64,000 nucleotides of DNA from contig NZ_JAWLCK010000003.1 of assembly GCF_041687175.1 (NCBI RefSeq), forward strand, positions 10,733 through 74,732. The letters run 5' to 3'. The notes beneath the pieces were generated by a model, which ran no database searches, was not told the DNA's origin, and saw only the letters and a program-made list of their open reading frames with translations. Source of the DNA: Lutispora sp041687175. Lineage in GTDB: Bacteria > Bacillota > Clostridia > Lutisporales > Lutisporaceae. This document shows, piece after piece, positions 35,547-44,170 of the stretch (positions within the stretch are counted from its first letter, which is position 1; each line of letters starts with the position of its first letter). A program made the translations under genes and the position numbers.

Positions 35547-37352
35547 TTATTTAATTGACAGTTCTTTAAGTTTTTCTTCCGTTGGTATGCCGTTTTCATC
35601 CCAACCTCTTACCTCATAGTATTCCTTGAGCATCACATCTAGCTGATTGACCAATCCTTTTGCAGGACCTGCAGGCATGGGCTCCTTGAGCAATCTGTCA
35701 GGAAGCCTGTCATCATCCTTTGTGAAGCCTGCTTCAAGATTGAACAGCTTCTCTAAATTCCAAATTCTTTCTCCTGCCTGCAGCACCTCTTCATCGGTAA
35801 AATCAACGCCCATGGCAGTTCTTAACATTTCAGATATCTCAGGAAGACCTATTCCGAAGGTGGTGAATAAGCATATACCTGCAGAATCCACTACCGCGGT
35901 GAGATCCTGGAAGGTTTTGAGCCAGGGAGCTTTTTCATCTGTTACCAATGGATCAAGCTTAGCAGGAATTCCAAGTATTTCAGGAGAAGTGAGGTATCCT
36001 CTCACATGGCAGCCGCCACGATTTGATGTAGCATATTCAAGACCCATACCCTGTAAGCATCTGCCGTCATAAGCTGGCATTTCCTGCTTTTTCACAGACA
36101 TGGAAAGCTCTGGATGGCCATATGACTCTGCCATTCTGTAGGAGCCCATTGCCAACTTGTCTCCAAATCCTTCTCTCAAACCTGTCATTCTTGTAAATTC
36201 TACTATACCTTCATCATCTCCAAAGGGGAGATCTCTTCCTAATTCTTCTCTGGTTAATATGCCTTTTTCATACATTTCCATAGCACAGGCAATGGTGGAA
36301 CCCATGGTTATTGGGTCGATACCCAGCTCATTGCATATGAAATTGGCTTTGCAGATAGCTTCCAGATTCCTTACTCCGCAATCTGCACCATAGGACCAGC
36401 CTGCCTCATATTCAGGACCTTCACCGAAGCTCTTGAACTTACCTTCAGGAATCCTTGTTACTCTTCCGCAGCCCATATTGCATCCGAAGCAGCCCTTATT
36501 TCTAACCAGATATTTTTCTGTTAAAGTTTCTCCCGAAGTCTCATCTGCATGCTCAAATATGCCACCGTCTTTCCAGTTTCTTGTTGGGAGACCGCCGCTC
36601 TGGTTCAATATATTCACAAGTATTTCTGTACCATAGGTTGGCAATCCTCCACCTGTTACAGGATGGTCTTTAAGCATCTTTCTGCTCTTCTTGCATATTT
36701 CCAAAAATTCCTTAGGTTTTGCTACCTGAACTGATTTTGAACCCTTTACTGCAACAGCCTTAAGATTTTTAGAACCCATAACAGCACCAAGACCAGACCT
36801 TCCTGCAGCTCTATGCTTGTCGTTCATAACCGTGGCGAATAATACCAGTTTTTCTCCGCCGGGTCCTATGCAGGCGACTCTTGCATCGTCACCTACTTCT
36901 TCCAGGAGCATATCCGTGGTCTCAAATACATTTTTGCCCCACAGGTGTTCTGCATCTCTTATTTCCACTTCATCATCATTAATGTATAGATAAACGGGCT
37001 TTTCTGATTTTCCTTCAAATATTATTCCATCGTATCCGGCATACTTAAGCTCGGGACCGAAATGGCCACCGGAATTGGATGCACCTATGGTTCCTGTGAG
37101 GGGTGCTTTAGCAACTACTTCATATCTTCCGCTGGATGTGGCCAGAGTACCAGTAAGTGGACCTGTCATGAATATAAGTTTATTGTCGGGGCTGAAGGGT
37201 TCCACTTTGGGATCCACTTCATTCATGAAGTATTTGGTGCCTAAGCCTCTTGCACCTATATATTTCTTGGCATCTTCCAGGTTTAGATTTTCCTTTTTTA
37301 TGGTCTTGTCAGTCAAGTTTACTCTGAGAAGTTTTCCTGTAAAACCTAACAT
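35547..37352 (-). CDS. Aldehyde ferredoxin oxidoreductase (tungsten type), large subunit WorL-like
   Basis: This 601-residue protein has the usual AOR length. It opens GFTGKLLRVNLTDKTI and contains GARGLGTKYF, SGRYEVVAKAPLTGTIGASNSGG and RAAGRSGLGAVMGSKNLKA. The [4Fe-4S] ligands are Cys288, 291 and 295 (CFGCNMGC) with a fourth near 494 (GIC), the same positions as in Pyrococcus furiosus AOR. It binds a bis-pyranopterin tungsten (or Mo) and oxidises aldehydes to acids, or works in reverse. The ferredoxin, MoaD and Nuo-like neighbours indicate an NAD-linked bifurcating complex. Confidence 0.95.
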   Translation of the reverse strand: MLGFTGKLLRVNLTDKTIKKENLNLEDAKKYIGARGLGTKYFMNEVDPKVEPFSPDNKLIFMTGPLTGTLATSSGRYEVVAKAPLTGTIGASNSGGHFGPELKYAGYDGIIFEGKSEKPVYLYINDDEVEIRDAEHLWGKNVFETTDMLLEEVGDDARVACIGPGGEKLVLFATVMNDKHRAAGRSGLGAVMGSKNLKAVAVKGSKSVQVAKPKEFLEICKKSRKMLKDHPVTGGGLPTYGTEILVNILNQSGGLPTRNWKDGGIFEHADETSGETLTEKYLVRNKGCFGCNMGCGRVTRIPEGKFKSFGEGPEYEAGWSYGADCGVRNLEAICKANFICNELGIDPITMGSTIACAMEMYEKGILTREELGRDLPFGDDEGIVEFTRMTGLREGFGDKLAMGSYRMAESYGHPELSMSVKKQEMPAYDGRCLQGMGLEYATSNRGGCHVRGYLTSPEILGIPAKLDPLVTDEKAPWLKTFQDLTAVVDSAGICLFTTFGIGLPEISEMLRTAMGVDFTDEEVLQAGERIWNLEKLFNLEAGFTKDDDRLPDRLLKEPMPAGPAKGLVNQLDVMLKEYYEVRGWDENGIPTEEKLKELSIK

Positions 37353-37831
37353 TGCTCATACACCTCCCCAAACAAATCCTTGAACTTTTCACCCATTTTT
37401 TTCTTTTTGTTCAGATTTGCAGGTGTAGCTTCTTTATACTGTATTGCTCCTGAAGGACAGAATTCTGCACATTGTGGATTTCCTCCACACAGGTCACATT
37501 TGATTAGCTTTTTCTGAGTAGGACTAAAGGTGATGTTGCCAAGAGGACATGCGCTTATGCACATTTTGCAGCCGATGCACTTTTGGATGTCGATTATGAC
37601 TGCATCCTTTTCATCTCTCACGATTGCTCCCACAGGACAAACCTTCATGCAGGAAGGATCTTCACACTGCATGCACATGATAGGAACTGCTATGGCAGCC
37701 TCATCATAGGCAAATACAGACACGGCAGCTTGTTTCGGATTGAATTCTTCCATCCTGTTGAAGGAGCAAATCAGCTCACAGGTTCTGCAGCCGATGCACT
37801 TCTCTGGAGAGATCATCAATACCTTGCTCAT
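37346..37831 (-). CDS. Four-cluster 4Fe-4S ferredoxin, AOR small subunit (WorS-like)
   Basis: This 161-residue protein has four [4Fe-4S] motifs in order: CIGCRTCELICSF, CMQCEDPSCMKVCP, CIGCKMCISACP and CDLCGGNPQCAEFCP. It belongs to the DMSO-reductase/HycB-like ferredoxins and would wire the tungsten enzyme encoded next to the Nuo-like subunits. It is the first gene of the operon and overlaps the AOR gene by 7 nt. A folded leader with a terminator lies just upstream on the same strand. Confidence 0.94.
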   Translation of the reverse strand: MSKVLMISPEKCIGCRTCELICSFNRMEEFNPKQAAVSVFAYDEAAIAVPIMCMQCEDPSCMKVCPVGAIVRDEKDAVIIDIQKCIGCKMCISACPLGNITFSPTQKKLIKCDLCGGNPQCAEFCPSGAIQYKEATPANLNKKKKMGEKFKDLFGEVYEQC

Positions 37832-37884
37832 CCTTTGCTGACATCATATCGATGCCAGCTTCACCTCCTTTTTCTCAATATAAA

Positions 37885-38006
37885 AGTCCATCTGTTTTGG
37901 CAATACTGCACCCACAGATGGACTCCTTTGCACAATGGCAGGTATGGGCATTTCTCCCCATGCCCTATCGTTCCAAGTCCTTCATCGGGCTCTTGGAATC
38001 GGAGTC
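37885..38006 (-). promoter_or_regulatory. Moco/Tuco-type riboswitch candidate (aptamer plus terminator)
   Basis: Read on the minus strand, P1 is GACTCC (38006-38001) with GGAGTC (37926-37921). P2 is TTCCAAG (37998-37992) with CTTGGAA (37977-37971). P3 is GGGCAT (37965-37960) with ATGCCC (37951-37946), loop GGGGAGAA. Next comes CTGCCATTGTGCAAAGG. An 11-bp terminator (37924-37914 with 37895-37885), followed by TTTTAT, shares four bases with the 3' side of P1. The P3 loop and the final AAAGG resemble the Moco RNA of moaA leaders as I recall it; the short form fits the tungsten (Tuco) variant. Placement before a tungsten enzyme operon supports this. Confidence 0.6.
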
Positions 38007-38271
38007 TATATACAATTAACGATTGTGTATATTTATTTACTTATTCTACATATATTAGTAAACTCCTTTAAATATGACAATAAAATTACAAAATTGGGAC
38101 AAGTGGCATAAATGCATGATAAATGAGGTTTGATCTGTCGTAATTAGAAGAGTATGTAAATTGACATAGCAAGTATTAAAATATTATGGTAAAATTTAGG
38201 CATATATTGATAAAGCAATACTGGAGAATATGGAATAATCATAGAATTATATGAAATAAAAGGAGAAAGAA
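38007..38271. other. AT-rich divergent intergenic region
   Basis: No coding frame is supported here. An imperfect inverted repeat, ACAAT-TAACG-ATTGT, lies at ~38014-38028 just upstream of the riboswitch on the minus strand and may mark its promoter. Toward the GNAT gene, TTGACA (38161-38166) is followed 18 nt later by TATGGT (38185-38190), which also reads as an extended -10 (TGGTAAAAT), a plausible promoter. A very similar TATGGTAAAATTTA string precedes the Fpg-like gene (~27310). Confidence 0.45.
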
Positions 38272-38727
38272 ATGATTAAGAGACTTAACCTAAAGGATAT
38301 GAAAACAGCAAATCGTGTAATGGATTTGCAAAGAGCCTCATATAAAATAGAAGCCCAGCTTATAGGCTTTTATGAGATACCAGCCTTGAAGGAGACCATA
38401 GATAGTTTGCAACAATGTGATGAAATTTTTTATGGATACCATATAAATGATGTTCTAGCAGGTATAATTTCATTTAAAGTTATTGACGATGTATTAGATA
38501 TACACAGAGTTGCGATATATCCGGACTTTTTTAGAATGGGTATAGCAAATAAACTTATTAACTTTGTAGAAGAAATAAATAGCAATATCAATAAAATTAT
38601 TGTATGTACTGGCAAGGATAATCTTCCCGCTGTAAATTTATATTTAAAAAACGGTTATAAAAAGAAAAAAGATATTGAGGTGAAAGATGGGATTTATATA
38701 ACGGAATTTGAGAAAATACTGAGGTAA
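38272..38727 (+). CDS. GNAT family N-acetyltransferase
   Basis: This 151-residue single-domain acetyltransferase has the acetyl-CoA region DIHRVAIYPDFFRMGIANKLINFVEE (degenerate RxGxG) and a C-terminal NLPAVNLYLKNGYKKKKDI. Substrate unknown. AAAGGAGA lies just before the ATG. It is followed by a second, unrelated GNAT gene and a NUDIX gene in the same orientation, which may form a loose transcription unit. Confidence 0.9.
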   Translation: MIKRLNLKDMKTANRVMDLQRASYKIEAQLIGFYEIPALKETIDSLQQCDEIFYGYHINDVLAGIISFKVIDDVLDIHRVAIYPDFFRMGIANKLINFVEEINSNINKIIVCTGKDNLPAVNLYLKNGYKKKKDIEVKDGIYITEFEKILR

Positions 38728-38800
38728 AAATCATTTCATAGTTCTTGAACTATATGCAATATAAATCAAGTAGATATATTTACGGGAGGGGGTTAACTAT

Positions 38801-39343
38801 ATGTTCAGGCATGTCGTTGATGAGGATGTAGAATTAAGACTGCTTGATAATAATCATGCAATGGCAATGTTTGAGTCAATTAATTCTTGTAGGTATTATT
38901 TGAGAGAATGGTTACCCTGGGTAGATGGTACCCAAACAATAGAGGATGCTATAGGGTTTATCGAAATGACAAAGAAACAGTTTGCATCAAACGAAGGATT
39001 TCAGGCAGGAATATGGTACAAAGGGGAGTTTGCAGGAGTAATAGGCTATTATGGAATCAACTGGTTTAATAGATCGGTAAACATAGGATATTGGCTTGAC
39101 AAAAGATATGTGGGTAGAGGCATAATGACAAAAGCATGTAGAGCATTTATTGATCATGCTTTTAATGTATACAACTTAAACAGGGTAGAAATCAGGTGTG
39201 CTGAAAAGAATTATAAAAGCAGAGCTATTGCTGAAAGACTGGGCTTTACAAAAGAAGGCATTATAAGAGAAGCTGAATGGCTATATAGTCATTATGTTAA
39301 TCATATCGTTTATGGAATGTTAGCTTCCGAATGGGAAGAATGA
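38801..39343 (+). CDS. GNAT family N-acetyltransferase, RimJ/RimL type
   Basis: This 180-residue protein of the RimL/YdaF type contains REWLPWVDGTQTIEDAIGF, NIGYWLDKRYVGRGIMTKA (acetyl-CoA loop) and NLNRVEIRCAEKNYKSRAIAERLGF. Members acetylate ribosomal proteins or small molecules; the target here is not predictable. GGGAGGGGG precedes the ATG. Confidence 0.92.
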   Translation: MFRHVVDEDVELRLLDNNHAMAMFESINSCRYYLREWLPWVDGTQTIEDAIGFIEMTKKQFASNEGFQAGIWYKGEFAGVIGYYGINWFNRSVNIGYWLDKRYVGRGIMTKACRAFIDHAFNVYNLNRVEIRCAEKNYKSRAIAERLGFTKEGIIREAEWLYSHYVNHIVYGMLASEWEE

Positions 39344-39374
39344 TATATACATCATGGCGATGAGGGGAGTTATT

Positions 39375-39833
39375 ATGAAATTAGAGAAATCGTGTGGAGC
39401 TATTGTTTATAGAAAAATAAATAATGATATAGAATTTTTAGCTATTAGAAGCAATTCACCGGACAGACACTGGGGGTTTCCCAAGGGACATGTTGAAGGT
39501 AAAGAAACTGAAGAGGAGACTTGCATAAGGGAGGTATATGAGGAAACAGGGTTGGTTATAAAACCCCATGAAGGATTCAGGGAATATGATAAGTATAAAG
39601 TAGCTGAAAATACATATAAAGAAGTAATTTTCTTCATAGCTGATGCAACAACTCAAGAGGTAGTGATAGACCAGGATGAGGTTGAAGAATATAGATGGGC
39701 GCCATTTCAGGAGATATATGATTTACTCACTTACGATAGTGGAAAAGTCATATTAGCAAAGGCAAAGGATTTTATAGATAAATTAGAACAGAATTCAGGA
39801 ATTACAAAATTATCCAATAGCAGTAGGAAGTAA
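39375..39833 (+). CDS. NUDIX hydrolase (Ap4A hydrolase-like)
   Basis: This 152-residue enzyme has a complete NUDIX box, G-X5-E-X7-REVYEETGL (GHVEGKE ... REVYEETGL), binding the catalytic divalent metal. The opening EKSCGAIVYR and HWGFPKGHVE resemble asymmetric diadenosine tetraphosphate hydrolases. ATG 39375 has GGGGAG just upstream, and the earlier in-frame ATG at 39354 lies only 11 nt after the preceding gene without a site. It likely sanitises nucleotides. Confidence 0.92.
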   Translation: MKLEKSCGAIVYRKINNDIEFLAIRSNSPDRHWGFPKGHVEGKETEEETCIREVYEETGLVIKPHEGFREYDKYKVAENTYKEVIFFIADATTQEVVIDQDEVEEYRWAPFQEIYDLLTYDSGKVILAKAKDFIDKLEQNSGITKLSNSSRK

Positions 39834-39896
39834 GACAAATGATAGTTTGAAGTTAAAAGAAAAATGCAAAAAGGTTTATGGAGAAAGGAAACCTAT

Positions 39897-40925
39897 ATGA
39901 ATGAAACAATAAGATATTTGTTAGATAGTGCTTGCCCTTCAATAAAGTATAGAGTAAAAAAAGAAATTCTAAATGAAATGAGTTCTGATGAAGAGGAGCT
40001 ATTACAAAGCCAGATTTTAGAGGACAAGCTTGTCCAGGAGTTTATAGAAAGGCAGAGTCCAGATGGTTGGATAGAGGAGGACTTTCATAGCGAAAAAGGA
40101 GTAGAAACTGCTATCAGATTATTATCGGAAAAGGGTGTCTTGCCAAATCAACCTTCTCTTAAAGGAATGCTTGGAGAGTTGGAGAGAAGAGAGGACACCT
40201 TCGACAAAGGATGCTTATTTAATATTGGTAAAATACTGGATCATAAATCATTTGGAGGTTCAAAGGTTATAAGAGCTGCTACCTTTGCTCACGCAGGAAT
40301 AGAAGATAGACATTTTGTTAAAGAGCAGATAGAATGGGCTTTGGATAAGCTTAAGTTTGTATGTTCAGTTTCTGCTATAGATGATATTGCAATACATTAT
40401 AAGGATAAACTGGTCTTTATGGATGGAACCAAATGGCCTTGTATATATGACCTGAGGCTTCTTGCATATACAAAAGCTTGGAGAAGTGAGGAAAATAAAG
40501 AAATAGTTGTTGATTCTATTAAGAGAATGGTAGAGTTGTCACCTATACCATACATACATGTTTTAAAAAGAAATCAACTAATAGCACCAGCAGCATTTTG
40601 CATGCAGGATTTTAACCCTGATGTCAATGTGCTCAAAGATTCGGAGTGGATGATGTGGTTTCATAGGATGGAGATATTGGCCAGACTTGGAGTAACCAGT
40701 CATATTAAAGAACTAGAGCAACAGATTGACTTTTTAGCTAAGCTTTTAAGAGAAAACAACGGCATATTCAACAAGAGAATGAATCATTATTACTTTACAA
40801 AGTGGAGTCCATATTCAGGATTGGCATTGGAAAAGGATTGGAGGACAGAAAAAAGGCGTATATGCGATTTAACATTCAGAAGCCTGCTAATATTACATTA
40901 TTCCGGATATAAAGATTATAATTAG
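39897..40925 (+). CDS. Hypothetical helical-repeat protein, 342 aa
   Basis: This soluble, mostly helical protein has spaced motifs such as QSPDGWIEEDFHSEKGVETAIRLL, and near the end KRMNHYYFTKWSPYSGLALEKDW and RICDLTFRSLLILHYSG. The alternation of helices and a QxPDGW-like turn recalls the alpha/alpha toroid of prenyltransferase/squalene-cyclase-fold proteins. No catalytic motif of those enzymes is obvious, so I name it only hypothetical. ATG 39897 has an AAAGGAA site; an upstream ATG at 39864 is less likely. It is placed between NUDIX and ndk. Confidence 0.8.
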   Translation: MNETIRYLLDSACPSIKYRVKKEILNEMSSDEEELLQSQILEDKLVQEFIERQSPDGWIEEDFHSEKGVETAIRLLSEKGVLPNQPSLKGMLGELERREDTFDKGCLFNIGKILDHKSFGGSKVIRAATFAHAGIEDRHFVKEQIEWALDKLKFVCSVSAIDDIAIHYKDKLVFMDGTKWPCIYDLRLLAYTKAWRSEENKEIVVDSIKRMVELSPIPYIHVLKRNQLIAPAAFCMQDFNPDVNVLKDSEWMMWFHRMEILARLGVTSHIKELEQQIDFLAKLLRENNGIFNKRMNHYYFTKWSPYSGLALEKDWRTEKRRICDLTFRSLLILHYSGYKDYN

Positions 40926-41035
40926 CATCTACTATTGAATTTGAATGTGAGCAGCAAAATAATTGGTATATTATAGCATAATGTCTGGTAATAATCCTAT
41001 ACATAGGACGTGAATTTTGCAGAAAGGATGATACT

Positions 41036-41440
41036 ATGGAAAGAACACTGGTACTTATAAAACCTGACGCCATGGAAAGAAAACTGATGGGGGAGATAAT
41101 ATCTATCTATGAGAAAAAGGGATTTAGTATATCAGCACTGAAGATTGTAAAGCCAACAAAGGAAATGGCTGAAGAACATTATGCAGAACATAAGGGTAAA
41201 CCCTTCTACGAGCCCCTAGTGAATTTTATTACAAAAGGAGAGGTCTGCGCTGTAGTAATGGAAGGTGAGAACATTATTGATGCTGTAAGAAAATTAAACG
41301 GAGCCACAGATCCATTAAATGCAGAACCGGGTACAATCAGGGGCAGGTATGCATTATCCAAATCAGAAAATGCAGTTCATGCATCTGATTCAGTTGAAAG
41401 TGCCGAAAGAGAGATAAAAATCTGGTTTCCGGAGCTATAA
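41036..41440 (+). CDS. ndk: Nucleoside diphosphate kinase
   Basis: This 134-residue enzyme transfers the gamma-phosphate between nucleoside triphosphates and diphosphates through a phospho-histidine. The start ERTLVLIKPDAMERKLMGEI and the active-site segment NAVHASDSVESAEREI, with catalytic His ~115, are diagnostic. Length is typical (about 135). It is a single gene with AAAGGATG ahead of the ATG, ending close to a converging exonuclease gene. Confidence 0.97.
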   Translation: MERTLVLIKPDAMERKLMGEIISIYEKKGFSISALKIVKPTKEMAEEHYAEHKGKPFYEPLVNFITKGEVCAVVMEGENIIDAVRKLNGATDPLNAEPGTIRGRYALSKSENAVHASDSVESAEREIKIWFPEL

Positions 41441-41447
41441 CTCTTTA

Positions 41448-42191
41448 TTATTTCAAAAACTGGCGAGTTTTTCCCATGTGATAGGCAAGCTTGATCATTT
41501 CCTGTTCTACTTTGGATATTTTACGAGCATACATTTTTTCAAACTGCTGTATGAGCTTGTCATAATCAATTTCTCTTTTGTGTTGCCTTGGCTTGACTGG
41601 CACATAGGATGGATCATAGAAACAAGGCTCAATAGATGGACTGTTTATCTTCTTTAATATCTCAGCAGTATAACAAGCATCAAAAAATGCATTATGAAAA
41701 CTATATATAACAGGAATATGAAGAGCTTCGACAGCATTTTGCAGTCGGAGCAAGTTTTTTGTTGGGAGACCAAAATATTTAGATACATAGGGCTGAATAT
41801 TAATGTACTTTTTAGGTAGACATTTAGAATCTAGATTATGGTACTCCACATTTTTAAATAACTCTTTTATATCAGACATTCCCCAGATGCAAAACACAGA
41901 ATCTGGATCCCTTATAAACTCCACAAAATGTTTATAAACCTCAGGAAATGCTTGTTCTTTTACAAGTTGTTCTGTAGTAATGCCTGTCAACTCAGTGATA
42001 AATGAGCTTACTTTTCCGTAGATAGTTGGTTTCACAAATCTGTTAAAGGAAGCAACTCTAATGAAATCAGAATCCAGTTTCACAGCACCAATCTGAATTA
42101 TTTCAAAGGGATATTTGGACCATTTCTTTACGGTATCTTGCAAAGAAGAGAAATCCTGATTAAATTCCATATCAAATACTATATAATGCAT
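41448..42191 (-). CDS. DEDDh 3'-5' exonuclease family protein (KapD-like)
   Basis: This 247-residue protein has the exonuclease fold: motif I IVFDMEFNQDF (Asp and Glu ligands), a middle SVFCIWGMSDIKEL and motif III HNAFFDACYTAEIL with His and Asp. This corresponds to the RNase T/DnaQ DEDDh group; the overall pattern resembles Bacillus KapD. Substrate may be RNA or DNA ends. ATG 42191 has AAGGAG 6 nt upstream; a longer frame adds a non-conserved leader. Confidence 0.88.
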   Translation of the reverse strand: MHYIVFDMEFNQDFSSLQDTVKKWSKYPFEIIQIGAVKLDSDFIRVASFNRFVKPTIYGKVSSFITELTGITTEQLVKEQAFPEVYKHFVEFIRDPDSVFCIWGMSDIKELFKNVEYHNLDSKCLPKKYINIQPYVSKYFGLPTKNLLRLQNAVEALHIPVIYSFHNAFFDACYTAEILKKINSPSIEPCFYDPSYVPVKPRQHKREIDYDKLIQQFEKMYARKISKVEQEMIKLAYHMGKTRQFLK

Positions 42192-42363
42192 ATCAATCTC
42201 CTTAAACATTTTAAAATAAAATTCGTCTAAATACATGATAACACTATTTCACACTGAATATGCTATGTTGATGAAAGGTAGAAAAAACCAAATGGGTGTG
42301 ATACAGTTTAGATATATACACATAGAACACTATATTTATTGCTGAAATAAAGGGGAGTCAAAT

Positions 42364-43368
42364 ATGAGAAAATTGGAGATGGGAGATACCATTGGAATAT
42401 TTTCGCCATCATCGCCTATAACATATACTGTACCAGAAAGGTTCCATAGAGCAAAAGCCTATTTGGAAGCTAAAGGTTTTAATATAATTGAAGGAGCCTT
42501 GACAGGAAAACAGGATTACTACAGATCCGGCACTATAAAAGAAAGAGCAGATGAGCTGAATCAGCTAATCAGAAATCCTGAGGTAAAGTGCATTATGTCT
42601 ACTATAGGAGGGATGAATTCCAATTCCATACTACCATATATAGATTACGAAGCTTTTAGAAAAAACCCAAAGATAATTATAGGCTATTCGGATGTTACCG
42701 CCATACTCCTGGCAATATATGCGAAAACCGGAGTATCCACCTTTTATGGGCCTGCTTTGGTAGCTTCTTTCGGAGAATTTCCATCCTTTGTAGATTATAC
42801 TTATGAATATTTTAGAAATATGTTAATTGAAGATGTAACATTGCCTTATGAATTCCCAATGCCAGAATACTGGACAGATGAATACATAGATTGGTCACAA
42901 CAGGACAGAGAAAAGGAGAAGAGAAAAAATCAATGGATAACTGTTTATGAAGGCATTGCAAGAGGAAGGTTGATTGGAGGTAATCTCAATACTATGACGG
43001 GCATATGGGGCAGCCAATATATGCCTGAAATAAAAGAAGGAGATATACTTTTCATTGAAGATTCCCTGGAGGACGCAGCTACAGTGGAGAGGAGCTTTTC
43101 TCTATTAAAGCTCAATGGGGTGTTTGATAAAGTATCCGGAATAATATTAGGAAAGCATGAACTTTTTGATGATATGAAAACAAGCAGGAAGCCTTATGAA
43201 ATACTATTGGAGGTTTTAGGTGAAAGGCAGCTTCCTTTCATGGCAGACTTTGACTGTTGCCATACCCATCCAATGCTGACATTGCCAATAGGAGTTGAAG
43301 TTGAATTGGATGCCACCAATAAGAAAGTAAAAATGCTATCGAGTGTTTTTGATGGTAGTACAATATGA
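42364..43368 (+). CDS. LD-carboxypeptidase, S66 family (LdcA/MccF-like)
   Basis: This 334-residue serine peptidase opens GDTIGIFSPSSPIT and has the nucleophile motif IIGYSDVTAILLAIY (Ser ~116). The Glu and His of the triad are expected in EDSLEDAATVERS and in FDCCHTHPMLTLPIG. Family members trim the terminal D-Ala of peptidoglycan tetrapeptides or cleave microcin C-like conjugates. The N-terminal insertion and 330+ length lean toward MccF-like enzymes. The next genes, two membrane proteins and VanW, suggest a cell-envelope role. Confidence 0.92.
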   Translation: MRKLEMGDTIGIFSPSSPITYTVPERFHRAKAYLEAKGFNIIEGALTGKQDYYRSGTIKERADELNQLIRNPEVKCIMSTIGGMNSNSILPYIDYEAFRKNPKIIIGYSDVTAILLAIYAKTGVSTFYGPALVASFGEFPSFVDYTYEYFRNMLIEDVTLPYEFPMPEYWTDEYIDWSQQDREKEKRKNQWITVYEGIARGRLIGGNLNTMTGIWGSQYMPEIKEGDILFIEDSLEDAATVERSFSLLKLNGVFDKVSGIILGKHELFDDMKTSRKPYEILLEVLGERQLPFMADFDCCHTHPMLTLPIGVEVELDATNKKVKMLSSVFDGSTI

Positions 43369-43380
43369 AAGGAGAGTACA

Positions 43381-44121
43381 ATGATAATTGAAAGAATCAG
43401 GGAGATGAATCGGAAGAATATCTTTTTAAAAATTGTATTACCTGCAATTCTGGTAATAATATTGATTTTTTATTTCAGAGCTTTTTTCACCAAAGGTGTT
43501 TACTTTAATAATACGTTTCTAGTAAAAAGCGTTGTAGGAGCCGAAAGACACTATATGGGAAAAAGTAAGCATGGTGGCATACATATAACTGTAAAAGGAC
43601 TGGAGGATACACACGACAGTATCGAAGTTGTTTATAGACTTCCTGGCAATGTAAACAGGCAATATACTGTGATGCTAAACCATGAAAATAAGTGGTATCC
43701 CAGCATTGAAAATATTATAGACAAAGACGGCAATATTATCTTCGAAGGTGAGTATAAAAAAGGGCAACAATACATGGTGGATAAAAACGGTAAGCCTTTA
43801 TTTAGTTTTGATATTACAGCATTGAGAAATGTAGATATAGCTTATGATGAAAGCTATAAAGTACCCCTGAAGAATATCGCAGAATTTGCATTCTCTGAAA
43901 CGGATACTTTCAGGGGGGAAATCCACTATTTGATATATGCAATAATTTTGTTTTTTGTGACTTGGATTGATTATAAGTATCCTTTGTTCCTCTTTAAGCT
44001 TAATTACTGGCTGCATGTGGAAGACCCAAAACCATCGGAGTTTTACCTGACTATGCAGAAGATATCCTATGTTGTTTTTCCTATAATTGGAATTATTTTA
44101 ATGATAGCTGCAATATACTAG
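43381..44121 (+). CDS. Hypothetical membrane protein, 246 aa
   Basis: The protein has one N-terminal TM helix (IVLPAILVIILIFYF), a ~140-residue beta-rich extracytoplasmic domain (AERHYMGKSKHGGIHITVKG...) and two C-terminal TM helices separated by a loop containing NYWLHVEDPKPSEFY. I do not recognise a family. It starts 12 nt after the LD-carboxypeptidase gene with AAAGGAGAG ahead, so the two are very probably co-transcribed and work at the cell envelope. Confidence 0.8.
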   Translation: MIIERIREMNRKNIFLKIVLPAILVIILIFYFRAFFTKGVYFNNTFLVKSVVGAERHYMGKSKHGGIHITVKGLEDTHDSIEVVYRLPGNVNRQYTVMLNHENKWYPSIENIIDKDGNIIFEGEYKKGQQYMVDKNGKPLFSFDITALRNVDIAYDESYKVPLKNIAEFAFSETDTFRGEIHYLIYAIILFFVTWIDYKYPLFLFKLNYWLHVEDPKPSEFYLTMQKISYVVFPIIGIILMIAAIY

Positions 44122-44170
44122 GTGGACGGAAGGAGATTGATATATTTATAGAATGTGGGAGATTGGGGTT

